DNA of 64,000 bases from Vibrio crassostreae. GTDB lineage: Bacteria; Pseudomonadota; Gammaproteobacteria; Enterobacterales; Vibrionaceae. The position numbers were made by a program, and so were the translations under genes. Shown here in pieces: positions 9,588-19,355 of this stretch; positions within the stretch are counted from its first letter, which is position 1; each line of letters starts with the position of its first letter. The DNA lies in NCBI RefSeq assembly GCF_024347415.1, contig NZ_AP025476.1:2418001-2482000 (forward strand), in the 5' to 3' direction. The notes beneath the pieces were generated by a model. That model saw only the letters and a program-made list of their open reading frames with translations, ran no database searches and was not told where the DNA came from.

Positions 9588-10227
9588 CTACACTTCAATC
9601 CAATTTAATTATTCTGTTCTAATTTACTCATCATACCACTAGTTCACACCTAGCGGAAACACCCGCAAAAATTTTACTCATTCAAAATAGCAGTAGAGTT
9701 AAAACTCTAAAGTTCAGCACACGTTTGCACCCTAGGTTTGGAAAGCAAGCGACTATAAATCACCATTTCAACAAACCATTAACACAATAAATTTTCTTTT
9801 AAATCAATGAGATTGGTCATATTTTCAAAGTTATTAATTTGCAATATTAAGTTGTAATAATCATATATAAACCGTCGTTATTCTGTAAATTTCAATCATT
9901 TCGCTGAAATATTGATTCTAGTCGGTTTTTATCACATTTTAAGTGGTATGCTTGCGCTACTTTGATCGCGTTTCTCAACAAAAAAGAGGTATTTTTAGTG
10001 CTACAGGGCTTTTCCTGTTGACTAAATGTTATCTAAGAGTAGAGTTGCGCTCAAAAATAAGCAGTGCTTGAGTTTCTAAGGGAGTGACTTGGCAAGACCA
10101 CAGAACATTACATGGAATGTAGTTTTTCTAAGTCACTGTTAGTTATAGTTTTTAACAATTTCTATAGCTCGATTCTCAAAATGTTGTATTGCTTGTCTAT
10201 TCATAATCAACATAAAAGAGTATTAAC
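9588..10227. other. 640-bp fadR-nhaB intergenic region with a structured nhaB leader
   Basis: The left two thirds are AT-rich and should hold the fadR promoter and, near 9930-9970, an nhaB promoter; I cannot fix either. The right third holds several inverted repeats on the nhaB sense strand. ACAGG/CCTGT falls at about 10003-10018. AGTGACTT (10083-10090) pairs with AAGTCACT (10130-10137), enclosing ACATT/AATGT. No ORF with a credible ribosome site is present. A long structured leader is the simplest reading. Confidence 0.5.
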
Positions 10228-11820
10228 ATGCCGATGTCTCTCGGAAACGCTTTTATCAAGAACTTCCTTGGTAAAGCTCCTGATTGGTATAAACTTGCCA
10301 TCATTTCCTTTTTAATCATCAACCCGTTTGTTTTCTTCCTAGTTGACCCATTTGTTGCGGGCTGGCTGTTGGTGGTTGAGTTTATTTTCACTCTAGCTAT
10401 GGCTCTAAAGTGCTACCCTCTTCAACCGGGTGGCTTATTGGCAATTCAAGCCGTCGCCATTGGCATGACCAAACCAGAAATGGTTTATCACGAGCTACAA
10501 GCAAACCTTCCAGTATTACTCTTACTTGTATTCATGGTTGCTGGTATCTACTTCATGAAAGAACTACTTCTGTTCATTTTCACGAAGATCCTGCTCGGCA
10601 TCCAATCAAAAATCTTACTCTCTGTCGCTTTCTGTGTCGCTGCAGCGTTTTTGTCTGCCTTCCTAGATGCGCTGACAGTAATCGCTGTAGTTATTAGCGT
10701 TGCGGTAGGCTTCTACTCTATCTACCACAAGGTTGCATCGGGCAAGGGCACGACGTCTGCACACGATCATACTCATGATGAAGAGATCTCTGAGCTAACT
10801 CGTGATGACCTAGAAAACTACCGTGCTTTCCTACGTTCACTGCTTATGCATGCCGGTGTTGGTACTGCACTGGGTGGTGTAATGACCATGGTAGGTGAAC
10901 CACAAAACTTGGTAATTGCTAAGCAAGCGGGTTGGGAGTTCGGTGAATTTATCATCCGTATGCTGCCAGTAACACTGCCTGTTTTCTTCTGCGGCATTCT
11001 AACTTGTGCACTTGTAGAGAAATTCAAAGTGTTTGGTTACGGCGCAGAGCTACCAACGAATGTTCGCCAAATCTTGGTTGAATTTGACAACAAAGAACGT
11101 GCAAACCGTACAAAGCAAGACGTAGCAAAGCTATGGGTTCAAAGTGCAATCGCAGTTTGGCTGATTGTTGGCCTTGCACTTCACGTTGCTGAAGTAGGTT
11201 TAATTGGTCTTTCTGTAATCATCTTAGCAACTGCATTTACAGGTGTTATAGAAGAGCACTCTATGGGTAAAGCCTTTGAAGAAGCTCTGCCATTTACTGC
11301 ACTTCTTGCCGTTTTCTTCGCGGTTGTTGCTGTAATCATCGACCAAGCTTTATTTAAGCCAGTAATCGATGCAGTACTTCACGTTGAAGATAAAGGTGCA
11401 CAACTCGCTCTCTTCTATGTTGCCAACGGTATTCTATCGATGGTTTCAGATAACGTATTCGTCGGTACGGTTTACATCAACGAAGTGAAAACTGCATTAG
11501 TAGAAGGCATCATCACTCGTGACCAGTTCGACCTACTTGCTGTTGCTATCAACACAGGTACTAACCTACCTTCTGTTGCTACGCCAAACGGCCAGGCTGC
11601 ATTCCTATTCCTATTAACATCAGCACTTGCTCCGTTAATTCGACTGTCTTACGGCCGCATGGTTATCATGGCACTGCCATACACCATCGTATTAGCACTG
11701 GTTGGCCTTGCAGGTATCGTGTTCTTCGTAGAGCCAATGACAGCATGGTTCTACGACGCAGGTTGGATCATTCAACGCACTGGTGAAGTCGTTGCTCCAG
11801 TTATCTCTGGTGGTCACTAA
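10228..11820 (+). CDS. nhaB: Na+/H+ antiporter NhaB
   Basis: Electrogenic sodium/proton antiporter of the NhaB family, about 530 residues with roughly 12 membrane spans in the inner membrane. It is recognised by [20 protein letters not shown] at the start, [20 protein letters not shown], the charged [20 protein letters not shown] segment, and [15 protein letters not shown] in the C-terminal half. It exports Na+ and helps regulate cytoplasmic pH and sodium, important for a marine vibrio. The His/Asp/Glu-rich loop near 175-190 (AHDHTHDEE) is hydrophilic and probably cytoplasmic. A terminator follows, then dsbB on the same strand, as in related genomes. Confidence 0.97.
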   Translation: MPMSLGNAFIKNFLGKAPDWYKLAIISFLIINPFVFFLVDPFVAGWLLVVEFIFTLAMALKCYPLQPGGLLAIQAVAIGMTKPEMVYHELQANLPVLLLLVFMVAGIYFMKELLLFIFTKILLGIQSKILLSVAFCVAAAFLSAFLDALTVIAVVISVAVGFYSIYHKVASGKGTTSAHDHTHDEEISELTRDDLENYRAFLRSLLMHAGVGTALGGVMTMVGEPQNLVIAKQAGWEFGEFIIRMLPVTLPVFFCGILTCALVEKFKVFGYGAELPTNVRQILVEFDNKERANRTKQDVAKLWVQSAIAVWLIVGLALHVAEVGLIGLSVIILATAFTGVIEEHSMGKAFEEALPFTALLAVFFAVVAVIIDQALFKPVIDAVLHVEDKGAQLALFYVANGILSMVSDNVFVGTVYINEVKTALVEGIITRDQFDLLAVAINTGTNLPSVATPNGQAAFLFLLTSALAPLIRLSYGRMVIMALPYTIVLALVGLAGIVFFVEPMTAWFYDAGWIIQRTGEVVAPVISGGH

Positions 11821-11900
11821 GCTAAACACTGTGTCGCAAACCAAAATAACTATAACTAACTAATCAAAAATATTAGTTGATTAGGAAACTTATCCAAGAT

Positions 11901-11929
11901 AAAAAGCTCTGAGTAATCAGGGCTTTTTT
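11901..11929 (+). terminator. nhaB terminator
   Basis: AAAAGCTCTGA/TCAGGGCTTTT with a 4-base loop is followed by T-rich sequence. It stands between nhaB and dsbB, so dsbB is probably partly or wholly transcribed from its own promoter. Confidence 0.8.
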
Positions 11930-11952
11930 ATTTTATAGACGGGATTAAATTC

Positions 11953-12477
11953 GTGAACTTTTTAGCAATGATCAAAGACTTCTCTAAGGGACGTTTATCT
12001 TGGCTTTTACTGCTGGCTTTTATTGTCTTTTTTGAGGCATGTGCTCTCTTCTTTCAACACGTGATGATGCTTGGCCCTTGCGTAATGTGCATCTATGAGC
12101 GCGTTGCGATGCTTGCTATCGGTGTTGCAGCCATGATTGGTGCTATTTCCCCGAATAACCCAATATCACGTTGGTTAGGTCTTGCTGGCTGGGGATTTGG
12201 CGCATACAAAGGTTTGACGCTGGCTTTAGAGCACGTTGACTACCAGTTTAATCCGTCTCCTTTTGCTACTTGTGACCTGTTCGTGACCTTCCCAAGTTGG
12301 GCACCTTTAAACCAATGGGCTCCGTGGATGTTTGAAGCTTACGGCGACTGTAGCAAGGTTGTGTGGCAGTTCTTAGAACTTTCGATGCCACAATGGCTTG
12401 TGATTATCTTCGCGGGTAACTTAGTTGCTTTCGGTTTTGTAGCGCTTTCTCAATTCGTTAAATCAAAAAATGACTAA
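11953..12477 (+). CDS. dsbB: Disulfide bond formation protein DsbB
   Basis: Inner-membrane quinone-dependent oxidase that reoxidises periplasmic DsbA. The 174-residue protein has four predicted transmembrane helices, the first periplasmic pair CVMC (GPCVMCIYERVAM) near residue 38, and the second cysteine pair in the loop around 98-128 (ATCDLF and YGDCSK). The start is GTG at 11953. An in-frame ATG at 11968 has no ribosome site, while the GTG gives the N-terminal length expected from E. coli DsbB. The matching periplasmic DsbA is not in this window; the DsbA-like protein at 58180 lacks a signal peptide. Confidence 0.95.
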   Translation: MNFLAMIKDFSKGRLSWLLLLAFIVFFEACALFFQHVMMLGPCVMCIYERVAMLAIGVAAMIGAISPNNPISRWLGLAGWGFGAYKGLTLALEHVDYQFNPSPFATCDLFVTFPSWAPLNQWAPWMFEAYGDCSKVVWQFLELSMPQWLVIIFAGNLVAFGFVALSQFVKSKND

Positions 12478-12502
12478 CAATTAGCTCATCATCTTCAGAA
12501 AC

Positions 12503-12531
12503 AAAAAAGTCGACCCAAAGGTCGACTTTTT
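12503..12531. terminator. Bidirectional terminator between dsbB and the yecA-like gene
   Basis: AAAAAGTCGACC/GGTCGACTTTTT with a CAAA loop is a perfect stem between converging genes. Confidence 0.9.
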
Positions 12532-12584
12532 ATTACTTAAACTCTTTATCACTTAAAGGAAGTCTGTTACTCAACAAGCCGTGA

Positions 12585-13205
12585 TTAGCTGTTTTTACCA
12601 CAGCATTGTTTAAACTTCTTGCCGCTTTCACAAGGACAAAGGTCGTTTCGACCAATATCTTTAAACGGGTTCACGCTCTGGGACTTATTGCCCAACATAG
12701 CTTCATCCGCTGCCATTGCCACTTCTGAGATCATCAGATCGACCTGGCCCACTAAATCAGCAAGCGATGGTGGGTTTTGAAGCCCAGCCGCAACCATTTG
12801 TTGTTGAGTTTGCTCTTCATCAATCGCGAGCATTAATGTAGTCAGCAGAGCTTGCAGCATGCGCAGAGTGCCGTCCGCAACCGTAATGCTTTGCCACTGC
12901 TCTTCCACTGTCGGCCAAACCATCATAAAACCTTCCGCAAAATCTGCGAACTGCTCATTGAAGTCGCCTTCTGCAAACACATCAGTCAGTAAGTATTCAC
13001 TACGCTGAATCAGATTGTGCTGGCGGTTAATCTGTTCCGTCACTAATGTTACAAGCTCTTTGCCCGCTTCAGGTGCTACGATAGCAATCCATTCTTCAGG
13101 ATCGAGTGGCTTGGTCGCTAAGTTAGACGCAAGGATTGCACCTTCAATAAACTGCGGCGTAATGTCTGAAATAGATTCTGGTAGGCTTAATAATTGGTAT
13201 GTCAT
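12585..13205 (-). CDS. YecA family protein with C-terminal SEC-C zinc motif
   Basis: A 206-residue UPF0149/YecA-type cytoplasmic protein. The N-terminal helical domain contains [20 protein letters not shown] and a [12 protein letters not shown] segment near 108-118. The C-terminus is a SEC-C metal-binding motif, [19 protein letters not shown], in which Cys-X-Cys and Cys-Cys ligate zinc, as in the SecA tail. SEC-C proteins of this type associate with the ribosome or SecA/SecB in E. coli; here that is only inference. It is divergent from dusC across 178 bases. Confidence 0.85.
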   Translation of the reverse strand: MTYQLLSLPESISDITPQFIEGAILASNLATKPLDPEEWIAIVAPEAGKELVTLVTEQINRQHNLIQRSEYLLTDVFAEGDFNEQFADFAEGFMMVWPTVEEQWQSITVADGTLRMLQALLTTLMLAIDEEQTQQQMVAAGLQNPPSLADLVGQVDLMISEVAMAADEAMLGNKSQSVNPFKDIGRNDLCPCESGKKFKQCCGKNS

Positions 13206-13383
13206 GAAAGCTCTGGATATTTGGGCATTTTCGATATTATAACGCCATACTCTCCAAGATGTCGCTATTAAGAGACGAAACCATCATTAAGGTAGACACA
13301 CCACACTCATAGTGACAATCCTGTAAGCAAACCGTACAATCACGCCTCGATTTTTTCGGTTCACTCAGTTTAGGTAAAGCAAC

Positions 13384-14340
13384 ATGCGCGTAATACTTGG
13401 CCCTATGGAGGGCGTTCTAGACCACCTAATGCGTGAAATTCTCACAGAGATAAATGATTACGATCTCTGTGTGACAGAGTTTGTGCGCGTCGTGGATCAA
13501 CTTCTTCCTCCGCATGTGTTCCACCGTATTTGCCCAGAGCTGCACCAAGGTTCTCAGACCATGGCTGGTGTGCCAATCCATCTTCAACTTCTAGGTCAAC
13601 ACCCAAATTGGATGGCCGAGAATGCTTTTCAAGCTGCTAGCTTAGGCGCTAAAGGCATCGATCTTAATTTTGGTTGCCCAGCAAAGGCGGTAAACAAAAG
13701 TAATGGTGGCGCTTCATTGCTAAAAGAACCAGAACTCATCTATCAAGTGGTGAAATCTTGTCGAGAAGCGGTACCTGCACACATTCCTGTATCCGCAAAG
13801 ATCCGATTAGGTTGGGAGCATCCGGAAGAGTGCTTTGAAATTGTCGACGCCATCGAACAAGCTAAAGCTGACGAACTCACCGTGCACGCAAGAACCAAAG
13901 TTGGCGGTTATAAAGCCAGCGAAATTAAATGGGATTACATCAATAAAATAAGAGAGAAAACATCTCTGCCATTGATTGCTAACGGGGAAATCTGGAACTA
14001 TCAAGATGGTCAAGATTGCATAGAAGCAACAGGCGTCGATTCATTGATGGTCTGCCGTGGTGCTTTCAATATTCCAAACCTTGGTAACGTCGTTAAGCAC
14101 AACCACCAGAAAATGCCGTGGGATAAAGTCATTGAACTTTTGCTGCGCTATTCAGAGTTTCAAATTAAAGGGGACAAAGGTATGTACTACCCCAATAGAG
14201 TGAAGCAGTGGTTTGTTTATTTAAGTAAAGGCTACCCTGAAGCGAACGAACTATTTAAAGAAATTCGCACTTTCAAGAAGGCGCCGCCGATTGTAGAACG
14301 TCTTCAACGTTATCAAGAAGAACGCCGTCAACCTGTTTAA
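13384..14340 (+). CDS. dusC: tRNA-dihydrouridine(16) synthase DusC
   Basis: FMN-dependent TIM-barrel enzyme that reduces uridine 16 in the tRNA D-loop. The start MRVILGPMEGVLDHLMREIL is the flavin-binding strand of the Dus family, and the catalytic cysteine lies in NFGCPAKAVNKSNGG near residue 98. TVHARTK and GEIW follow in the C-terminal half of the barrel, with the tRNA-binding helical domain at the end. GVLDHLMRE at the N-terminus and the 318-residue length favour DusC over DusA or DusB. Confidence 0.93.
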   Translation: MRVILGPMEGVLDHLMREILTEINDYDLCVTEFVRVVDQLLPPHVFHRICPELHQGSQTMAGVPIHLQLLGQHPNWMAENAFQAASLGAKGIDLNFGCPAKAVNKSNGGASLLKEPELIYQVVKSCREAVPAHIPVSAKIRLGWEHPEECFEIVDAIEQAKADELTVHARTKVGGYKASEIKWDYINKIREKTSLPLIANGEIWNYQDGQDCIEATGVDSLMVCRGAFNIPNLGNVVKHNHQKMPWDKVIELLLRYSEFQIKGDKGMYYPNRVKQWFVYLSKGYPEANELFKEIRTFKKAPPIVERLQRYQEERRQPV

Positions 14341-14370
14341 GACGAAGCACTTAATGATTTAACAACGTGG

Positions 14371-15837
14371 CTAAAATTCGAGACGATCTTTACCCGTCGT
14401 CTTAGCCACGTACAGCTTTTCATCGGCGTACTTAAATATCTCATCGAAGTTAAGCTTACTTTGCTCAGTTTCAACAATGCAGACACCGCCAGATACCGTA
14501 AATCCATTTGGAATAATGTCGGCTGAAGTGGAACAAATCGCATTCTTCACCCGCTCTAAAGTTCTCATCAAAGTTTCACGATCTTCGCCTCTCATATAAA
14601 CGACAAACTCTTCACCGCCAAATCGTGCTGCTACGTCACTGCTTCGTACACTGTTACCTATCTGACGTGACATATAACGAATCACATCATCACCCTTGTC
14701 GTGGCCGTAGGTGTCGTTAATTGACTTAAAATCATCGATATCAAATACAGTTAAGGCAAACAATTGATCGTGCTCTACGCTGCGCCAGAATGCTTCTAAG
14801 CCGCGACGATTCAATAAACCTGTCATTGGGTCTTTGGCCGCGAGATCTTTGAAGTAACCACGTTCAATCGTCGAATTGACATAGAAAAAGATCGTGACAG
14901 AGAAAAGATAGACAATGATAGCAACGATAAGGCTGTCTTTCTCATACACGAAAAAGTGTTCGATCTCTTTGGCAATATCCAACTCGTAATACATAGCATG
15001 ATGGGATGCGACACCTTCTAGGTTAATCTCATGATAGAAAGCCGCACTATCAATCGGCGCAGAGCGAGTGGTATCGATAATATCTATCCGACCAGCCAGA
15101 TGCTCATTAGAGTTCTCAAGCAACCTACCAGCATTAATATCCACCGACAGCATCCCTTGGTGAACGCCTTTATGGAACACAGGGATGGTCATACTGATCA
15201 TGCGGTCAAGGGAATCAAAACGATAGCCAGGGCCAGAGAGCGTGAGTTTGTCAGGGTTGTTGGCGGTTTTCTGCCAGTAAGGGCGACTCTTTATAGTCGA
15301 GAGCAGCTCTTTACTCAGCCCTTTGGCAAAATCTTCCGGCGAAGAGATCACATAGCCACTCGTATCAATAAAATGCACGCCGTCGTGGTATTCATCAAGC
15401 TGAGATAAAAACGAAAGAATAGGAGCTAGAGCTATCTTTTCTGAAGCGCTCTTGTAGCTGTCACTGGTTTCGGAACAAAGGGATTCTTGGCCGACCAGCA
15501 TATAGTCGATATCGACAGAAGGAATGTCTGAGGTTTTACCATCCGCTAGGAGTAACACATCAATAGGCCAGATTTGGCAAAGCCCATCCACAACTTGTTT
15601 GTTGTGATCGAGAAAGAGAGGGTTTCCGGATTTGTAGTAGTTGGAGAAGCTGTAATCTAGAGCAGTCACCACTTTTGTGGTTCTTTTGAACACCTCTTCG
15701 ATACGGTGGAACTCGCTGTCGATGTCTTTTTTAACCGAATCAAAATGGTTCTTTCCGATTAGGCCAAGCAGCATCGTCGCGATCACCGCGGGAAACCCGA
15801 AGATAAAGGTAAGGCTAAAGTGCCTATTTACTTTCAT
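14371..15837 (-). CDS. Membrane-bound GGDEF diguanylate cyclase
   Basis: A 488-residue putative diguanylate cyclase making cyclic di-GMP. An N-terminal transmembrane helix (about 9-28) is followed by a periplasmic sensor region of about 265 residues, probably a Cache-like fold (HFIDTSGYVISSP and MLSVDINAGRLL are suggestive). A second helix lies near 296-318, then a C-terminal GGDEF domain. The active-site signature is FGGEEFVVY, which is catalytically competent, and an RSSD inhibitory I-site lies five residues before it, so product feedback inhibition is expected. There is no EAL domain. It converges with dusC with only 30 bases between. No obvious partner sensor gene is adjacent; the ligand is unknown. 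Confidence 0.92.
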   Translation of the reverse strand: MKVNRHFSLTFIFGFPAVIATMLLGLIGKNHFDSVKKDIDSEFHRIEEVFKRTTKVVTALDYSFSNYYKSGNPLFLDHNKQVVDGLCQIWPIDVLLLADGKTSDIPSVDIDYMLVGQESLCSETSDSYKSASEKIALAPILSFLSQLDEYHDGVHFIDTSGYVISSPEDFAKGLSKELLSTIKSRPYWQKTANNPDKLTLSGPGYRFDSLDRMISMTIPVFHKGVHQGMLSVDINAGRLLENSNEHLAGRIDIIDTTRSAPIDSAAFYHEINLEGVASHHAMYYELDIAKEIEHFFVYEKDSLIVAIIVYLFSVTIFFYVNSTIERGYFKDLAAKDPMTGLLNRRGLEAFWRSVEHDQLFALTVFDIDDFKSINDTYGHDKGDDVIRYMSRQIGNSVRSSDVAARFGGEEFVVYMRGEDRETLMRTLERVKNAICSTSADIIPNGFTVSGGVCIVETEQSKLNFDEIFKYADEKLYVAKTTGKDRLEF

Positions 15838-15964
15838 ATAATTTGCTCTTAGCGCTCAGCTATTTTCATTTACCCCATTAATATTATTACATTAATTGTC
15901 ATTTCCCACGAGGTAAAAGAGTGTAAATTGATATGAATCGATCTTTCCCATTCACTCAAAGCTT

Positions 15965-15994
15965 TAAAACTAGCCCAGATTAAGCAGGGCTAGT
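15965..15994 (-). terminator. Terminator downstream of malZ
   Basis: On the minus strand ACTAGCCC pairs with GGGCTAGT around a 10-base loop, followed by TTTTAAAG. It lies 11 bases past the malZ stop codon. Confidence 0.6.
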
Positions 15995-16004
15995 CTTGAG
16001 TGAT

Positions 16005-17882
16005 TTAATCCAGTTTATTGCCGACGTCAAAAATCATCGACTGCATCGCTGGAATAACAATATTTGCGGTACCGTTGCAGATCAAAACACGTTCTATTTG
16101 ACCAAGCAAAGCGACCAGTTCACCTTGCTCTTGTCCAAGCATCCATACAGGTAAAACTAGCGACTTTTCTTTGTTAGACAAGTTTAGTACAACTAAGGTC
16201 TTTTCCCCTCCCAGGCAACGCGCAAACACTAAAGTTTCAGCGTCACAATACAACTCTAAGTAAGCACCACTTTGTAAGCTTCTGCGTTCTGTTCGCAAAC
16301 TTATCAACGCTTGATGGAATGAGAACCAATGGGATATTTGCTCTGCTCCCCAGGGAAAACATCTGCGATTATCCGGGTCTTGACCACCTTCTAAACCCAC
16401 CTCTGTTCCATAATACAAACAGGGCGTCCCAACATAAGTGAATAACAAAGTCAGAGCCAATTTTTGCTTCGCTTCATCGCCATTAAGAAGCGTCAACATC
16501 CGCGCCGTATCGTGGCTATCCAGTTGATTCAGTTGCGATAATTGATTAAGCCATGGCACCTTAGCTCTTGCTTCTGCTAACCAATCGGAGAAAGCGAACA
16601 TATCAATATTGATGGGCTCATAAGCGATATCTTGCTTCGCCAATAACGCGCGCACAGGATGAGCAAAACCATAGTAGTTCATTGACCCGTCTTCTTGCTC
16701 TCCCTGTAACCATTGGCTGGCCTCAAAGAAATGCTCTCCCAAGATATAAGCCTCTGGGTTCTCATCCTTAGCTGAATCACGGAATGCCTTCACATAATGC
16801 GCATTGTTATAGGCGCCTTCGCCTTCCCCTAGCATATGGATCACATCGAAACGCCAACCATCGATATGGTAAGGCGCTTTCAGCCAATGTTTGATCACTG
16901 ATTCTTCGGATTGGTAGATATGATCTCGAACCGCTTCGTTAGAGAAATTTAAAACAGGGAGCGATGAGATCCCTTTCCATCCTACGTATTTCTTCGAATC
17001 ACTTGGCTCGAAAAAATAGTAGTCATGATAAGGAGAATCAGAATGACCATAAGCCCCTTTATCTGAGTTCAGATTTGAACTTGAAATGTTGGTTTTTAGC
17101 TTGTCAAACCAAGGGTGCTCTACTGACGTATGGTTGAATACGGCATCTAAGACAATTTTCATGTCACGAGAATGAATGTCGCTAGAGAGCGTCGCGAACT
17201 CTTCATTCGTGCCAAAGTGTGGGTCGACTTTGTAGTAATCGGTCGTGTCGTATTTGTGATTGCTCGGTGATTGAAAGATCGGGTTTAGGTACAAGGCGGT
17301 AATACCTAGATCTTGTAAGTAGTCTAGCTTGTTATGAATGCCCGCCAAATCGCCACCAAAAAACTCAGCAGCACCGGTTCCATTATGCCCTTCTACAGAA
17401 TCGCCCCACTCTTTAACAACGACATCTAAAGTGTTTTCTTTTAGGCGATATTCCCCGGCTTTAACACTGATACTCGGATTACCGTTACAAAAACGTTCTG
17501 GGAAGATTTGGTAAAAGACCTGCTCCGACACCCATGATGGTGGTCGGTGATAGGCATTAAACTTGAAATGAAACTCACGGCTTGGAACGCGACTATGTAC
17601 ACCTCTAGCATCAAGCCAGTGCTGTCCTGTTGAGTCGACTAACTTGAACACATAATGAGTAATATCTCTGTCTGCATTAACAGGAAATGAGACTTGCCAC
17701 ACGGTCAATCGACCTTCAGTACCGACTTTGCTCATATCAAGCAGATACTCTTCGTTATCCGGCTCATGCCTCAACAGAACTCTATTCCAATCACTGTGGT
17801 CAGTCATTAATTTAACGGTCAGAATGCCGTCTTTTTCGTGGAAGTAATCGGAGGTTTGCGCATGAAAGATAAATGGCTTCAT
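16005..17882 (-). CDS. malZ: Maltodextrin glucosidase (GH13)
   Basis: Glycoside hydrolase family 13 enzyme, 625 residues, closest in layout to MalZ and the neopullulanase/cyclomaltodextrinase group. An N-terminal beta-sandwich (about 1-120) precedes the barrel (from WVSEQVFYQIFPERFCNG). The catalytic residues are visible in GWRFDVIHML (Asp, about 346), ILGEHFFEA (Glu, about 383) and QLDSHDTARML (Asp, about 457). There is no signal peptide, so it should act in the cytoplasm, releasing glucose from short maltodextrins imported by a transporter outside this window. It is monocistronic with its own terminator. Cyclomaltodextrinase activity is the main alternative. Confidence 0.88.
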   Translation of the reverse strand: MKPFIFHAQTSDYFHEKDGILTVKLMTDHSDWNRVLLRHEPDNEEYLLDMSKVGTEGRLTVWQVSFPVNADRDITHYVFKLVDSTGQHWLDARGVHSRVPSREFHFKFNAYHRPPSWVSEQVFYQIFPERFCNGNPSISVKAGEYRLKENTLDVVVKEWGDSVEGHNGTGAAEFFGGDLAGIHNKLDYLQDLGITALYLNPIFQSPSNHKYDTTDYYKVDPHFGTNEEFATLSSDIHSRDMKIVLDAVFNHTSVEHPWFDKLKTNISSSNLNSDKGAYGHSDSPYHDYYFFEPSDSKKYVGWKGISSLPVLNFSNEAVRDHIYQSEESVIKHWLKAPYHIDGWRFDVIHMLGEGEGAYNNAHYVKAFRDSAKDENPEAYILGEHFFEASQWLQGEQEDGSMNYYGFAHPVRALLAKQDIAYEPINIDMFAFSDWLAEARAKVPWLNQLSQLNQLDSHDTARMLTLLNGDEAKQKLALTLLFTYVGTPCLYYGTEVGLEGGQDPDNRRCFPWGAEQISHWFSFHQALISLRTERRSLQSGAYLELYCDAETLVFARCLGGEKTLVVLNLSNKEKSLVLPVWMLGQEQGELVALLGQIERVLICNGTANIVIPAMQSMIFDVGNKLD

Positions 17883-18072
17883 AGTGGTTCTCGAGCAATG
17901 TTTAATTTGCTTAAGATATGAAATTTTTTGTTGGCGACAATCAGAAAAATATCGTCAGTCAAAGTAGATCACGTTTTGTAGACCCACTTTATTTTCAGTA
18001 AGACGATTTCTCTCAAAATGATCAAATGAATAGGCCTGTTACCAAGCGTAGATCGCGTTTGAAGTCGACCTA

Positions 18073-19038
18073 TTAACGACTGACTACCGCGCGGTCGATC
18101 ACCGATTGAGGCAATGTCACACCCAACTCACGAGCAGCTTCTAAATTCACCACCAGCTGAGAACTCTGCGCAGTTTTGACACTCAGCATCCCGGGCTTCT
18201 GTCCGTTCAGAATGGCAGCCACATAGTCTGCGGTTTGTACACCAACGTCATAGTAATCTAAGCCTAAACCTGCAATCGCGCCCTTTCCGACATAAGATGT
18301 CGCACCTGCGACGACGGGTGTATCCGTTTGGTTAGCCGCGTTGATAAGACCTTCCATGCCGCTCGCAACAGTATTGTCCGTTAAGGCGTAGATAACATCC
18401 GATTTCTTTGCCACTGATTCTGCTTTTGATTCCACATCATCAATGGTGAGTGCTCTTTCTGTGTAAAGAGTAAAACCAAAGTCTCGCGTCGCTTTCTTTA
18501 ACAGCCCAACCAAGGCAACTGCATTTGCCTCTGCAGGGTTGTACACCACACCAATTGAATTAGCTTCAGGAAGCAGTTCTTTGATTAATGACACATGTTG
18601 AGTGATCGGAGATAAATCAGAAAGTCCCGTAACATTGCGCCCCGGCTTTTCCAGTTGTTTGACTAGCCTAGCGCCGATAGGATCGGTAACCGCAGTAAAC
18701 ACGATAGGAATAGAGCGAGTCGCCGAAACTAGGGCTTGTGAAGTCGGTGTTGCAATACCAACCAATACATGAGGATTTTCACTGACAAGCTCTCTGGCAA
18801 TTTTGGCGGCTTGCGCTGGATTTCCGTCCGCCATTTCATAAGAAAACTCTAAGTTCTTACCGGGTTCATAACCTTTAGCTCTTAATCCTTCAAGAAGCCC
18901 TAGACGTGTCGCATTCAAATCTGGATGGTCTACGACCTGTGACACCGATACCTTGGCAATATTTGCTACCGCACTACTAGCCCACAACAACAGACAACCA
19001 CTCAACGCCGTCGTTAATACTTTTCTTACAAAACCCAT
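18073..19038 (-). CDS. ABC transporter substrate-binding protein (PF04392 type), orphan
   Basis: A 321-residue periplasmic binding protein of the ABC_sub_bind family, which includes the tryptophan/tyrosine binding protein TrpX. A signal peptide is clear (MGFVRKVLTTALSGCLLLW then ASSAVA). Family marks are VSQVVDHPDLNATRLGLLEGL, VGIATPTSQAL, PIVFTAVTDPIGARLV and GVVYNPAEANAV. The frame is open upstream to 19056 (TTG) with an ATG at 19053. Only the ATG at 19038 has a strong ribosome site (AAGGAAG, 5 bases away), and it begins the signal peptide. No permease or ATPase gene flanks it, so it either pairs with a transporter elsewhere or serves a sensor. Confidence 0.85.
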   Translation of the reverse strand: MGFVRKVLTTALSGCLLLWASSAVANIAKVSVSQVVDHPDLNATRLGLLEGLRAKGYEPGKNLEFSYEMADGNPAQAAKIARELVSENPHVLVGIATPTSQALVSATRSIPIVFTAVTDPIGARLVKQLEKPGRNVTGLSDLSPITQHVSLIKELLPEANSIGVVYNPAEANAVALVGLLKKATRDFGFTLYTERALTIDDVESKAESVAKKSDVIYALTDNTVASGMEGLINAANQTDTPVVAGATSYVGKGAIAGLGLDYYDVGVQTADYVAAILNGQKPGMLSVKTAQSSQLVVNLEAARELGVTLPQSVIDRAVVSR

Positions 19039-19355
19039 CAATACTTCCTTCATCAAGCGCTCATTGTTATTGCTCGCTCTAGAGAGAACACAACATTAAA
19101 CTCACTATTGACATTATTACCAGTAAGCTTTGATGACTTGAAGTGATATTTAACAAAAACACAACAAAGCTCGAATTATGCGTCAAAAGGCTAGTTGGGT
19201 TGAATCCGCAGGTAAGAAACGAAGTGAATAACAAGAGGTAATTGAAACGATCAACAAAGAGTAAGATGAACCAACAGGATCAAGAGGAACTAATCTGAGA
19301 ACATGCCATCACAATGTACAGCTGTTCTCAGAAGATAGGGAGAAGTGAGGTTTTC
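19039..19355. other. 317-bp gap between yfbV and the binding-protein gene
   Basis: This stretch should carry the promoter of the leftward binding-protein gene. A perfect 9-bp inverted repeat, CTGAGAACA (19295-19303) and TGTTCTCAG (19323-19331), stands 25 bases past the yfbV stop. It has no T-run on either strand, so it is not a standard intrinsic terminator; it could end yfbV mRNA by protecting its 3' end. I see no ORF. Confidence 0.45.

Noticed and set aside
10112..10315. 67-residue open frame overlapping the nhaB start
   Set aside because: No ribosome site, overlaps the nhaB coding start in another frame, no recognisable content.
17964..18060. Two degenerate direct copies of GTAGATCRCGTTT upstream of malZ
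   Set aside because: Only 13 bases with substitutions and 84 bases apart; I could not connect them to a MalT or other known operator.
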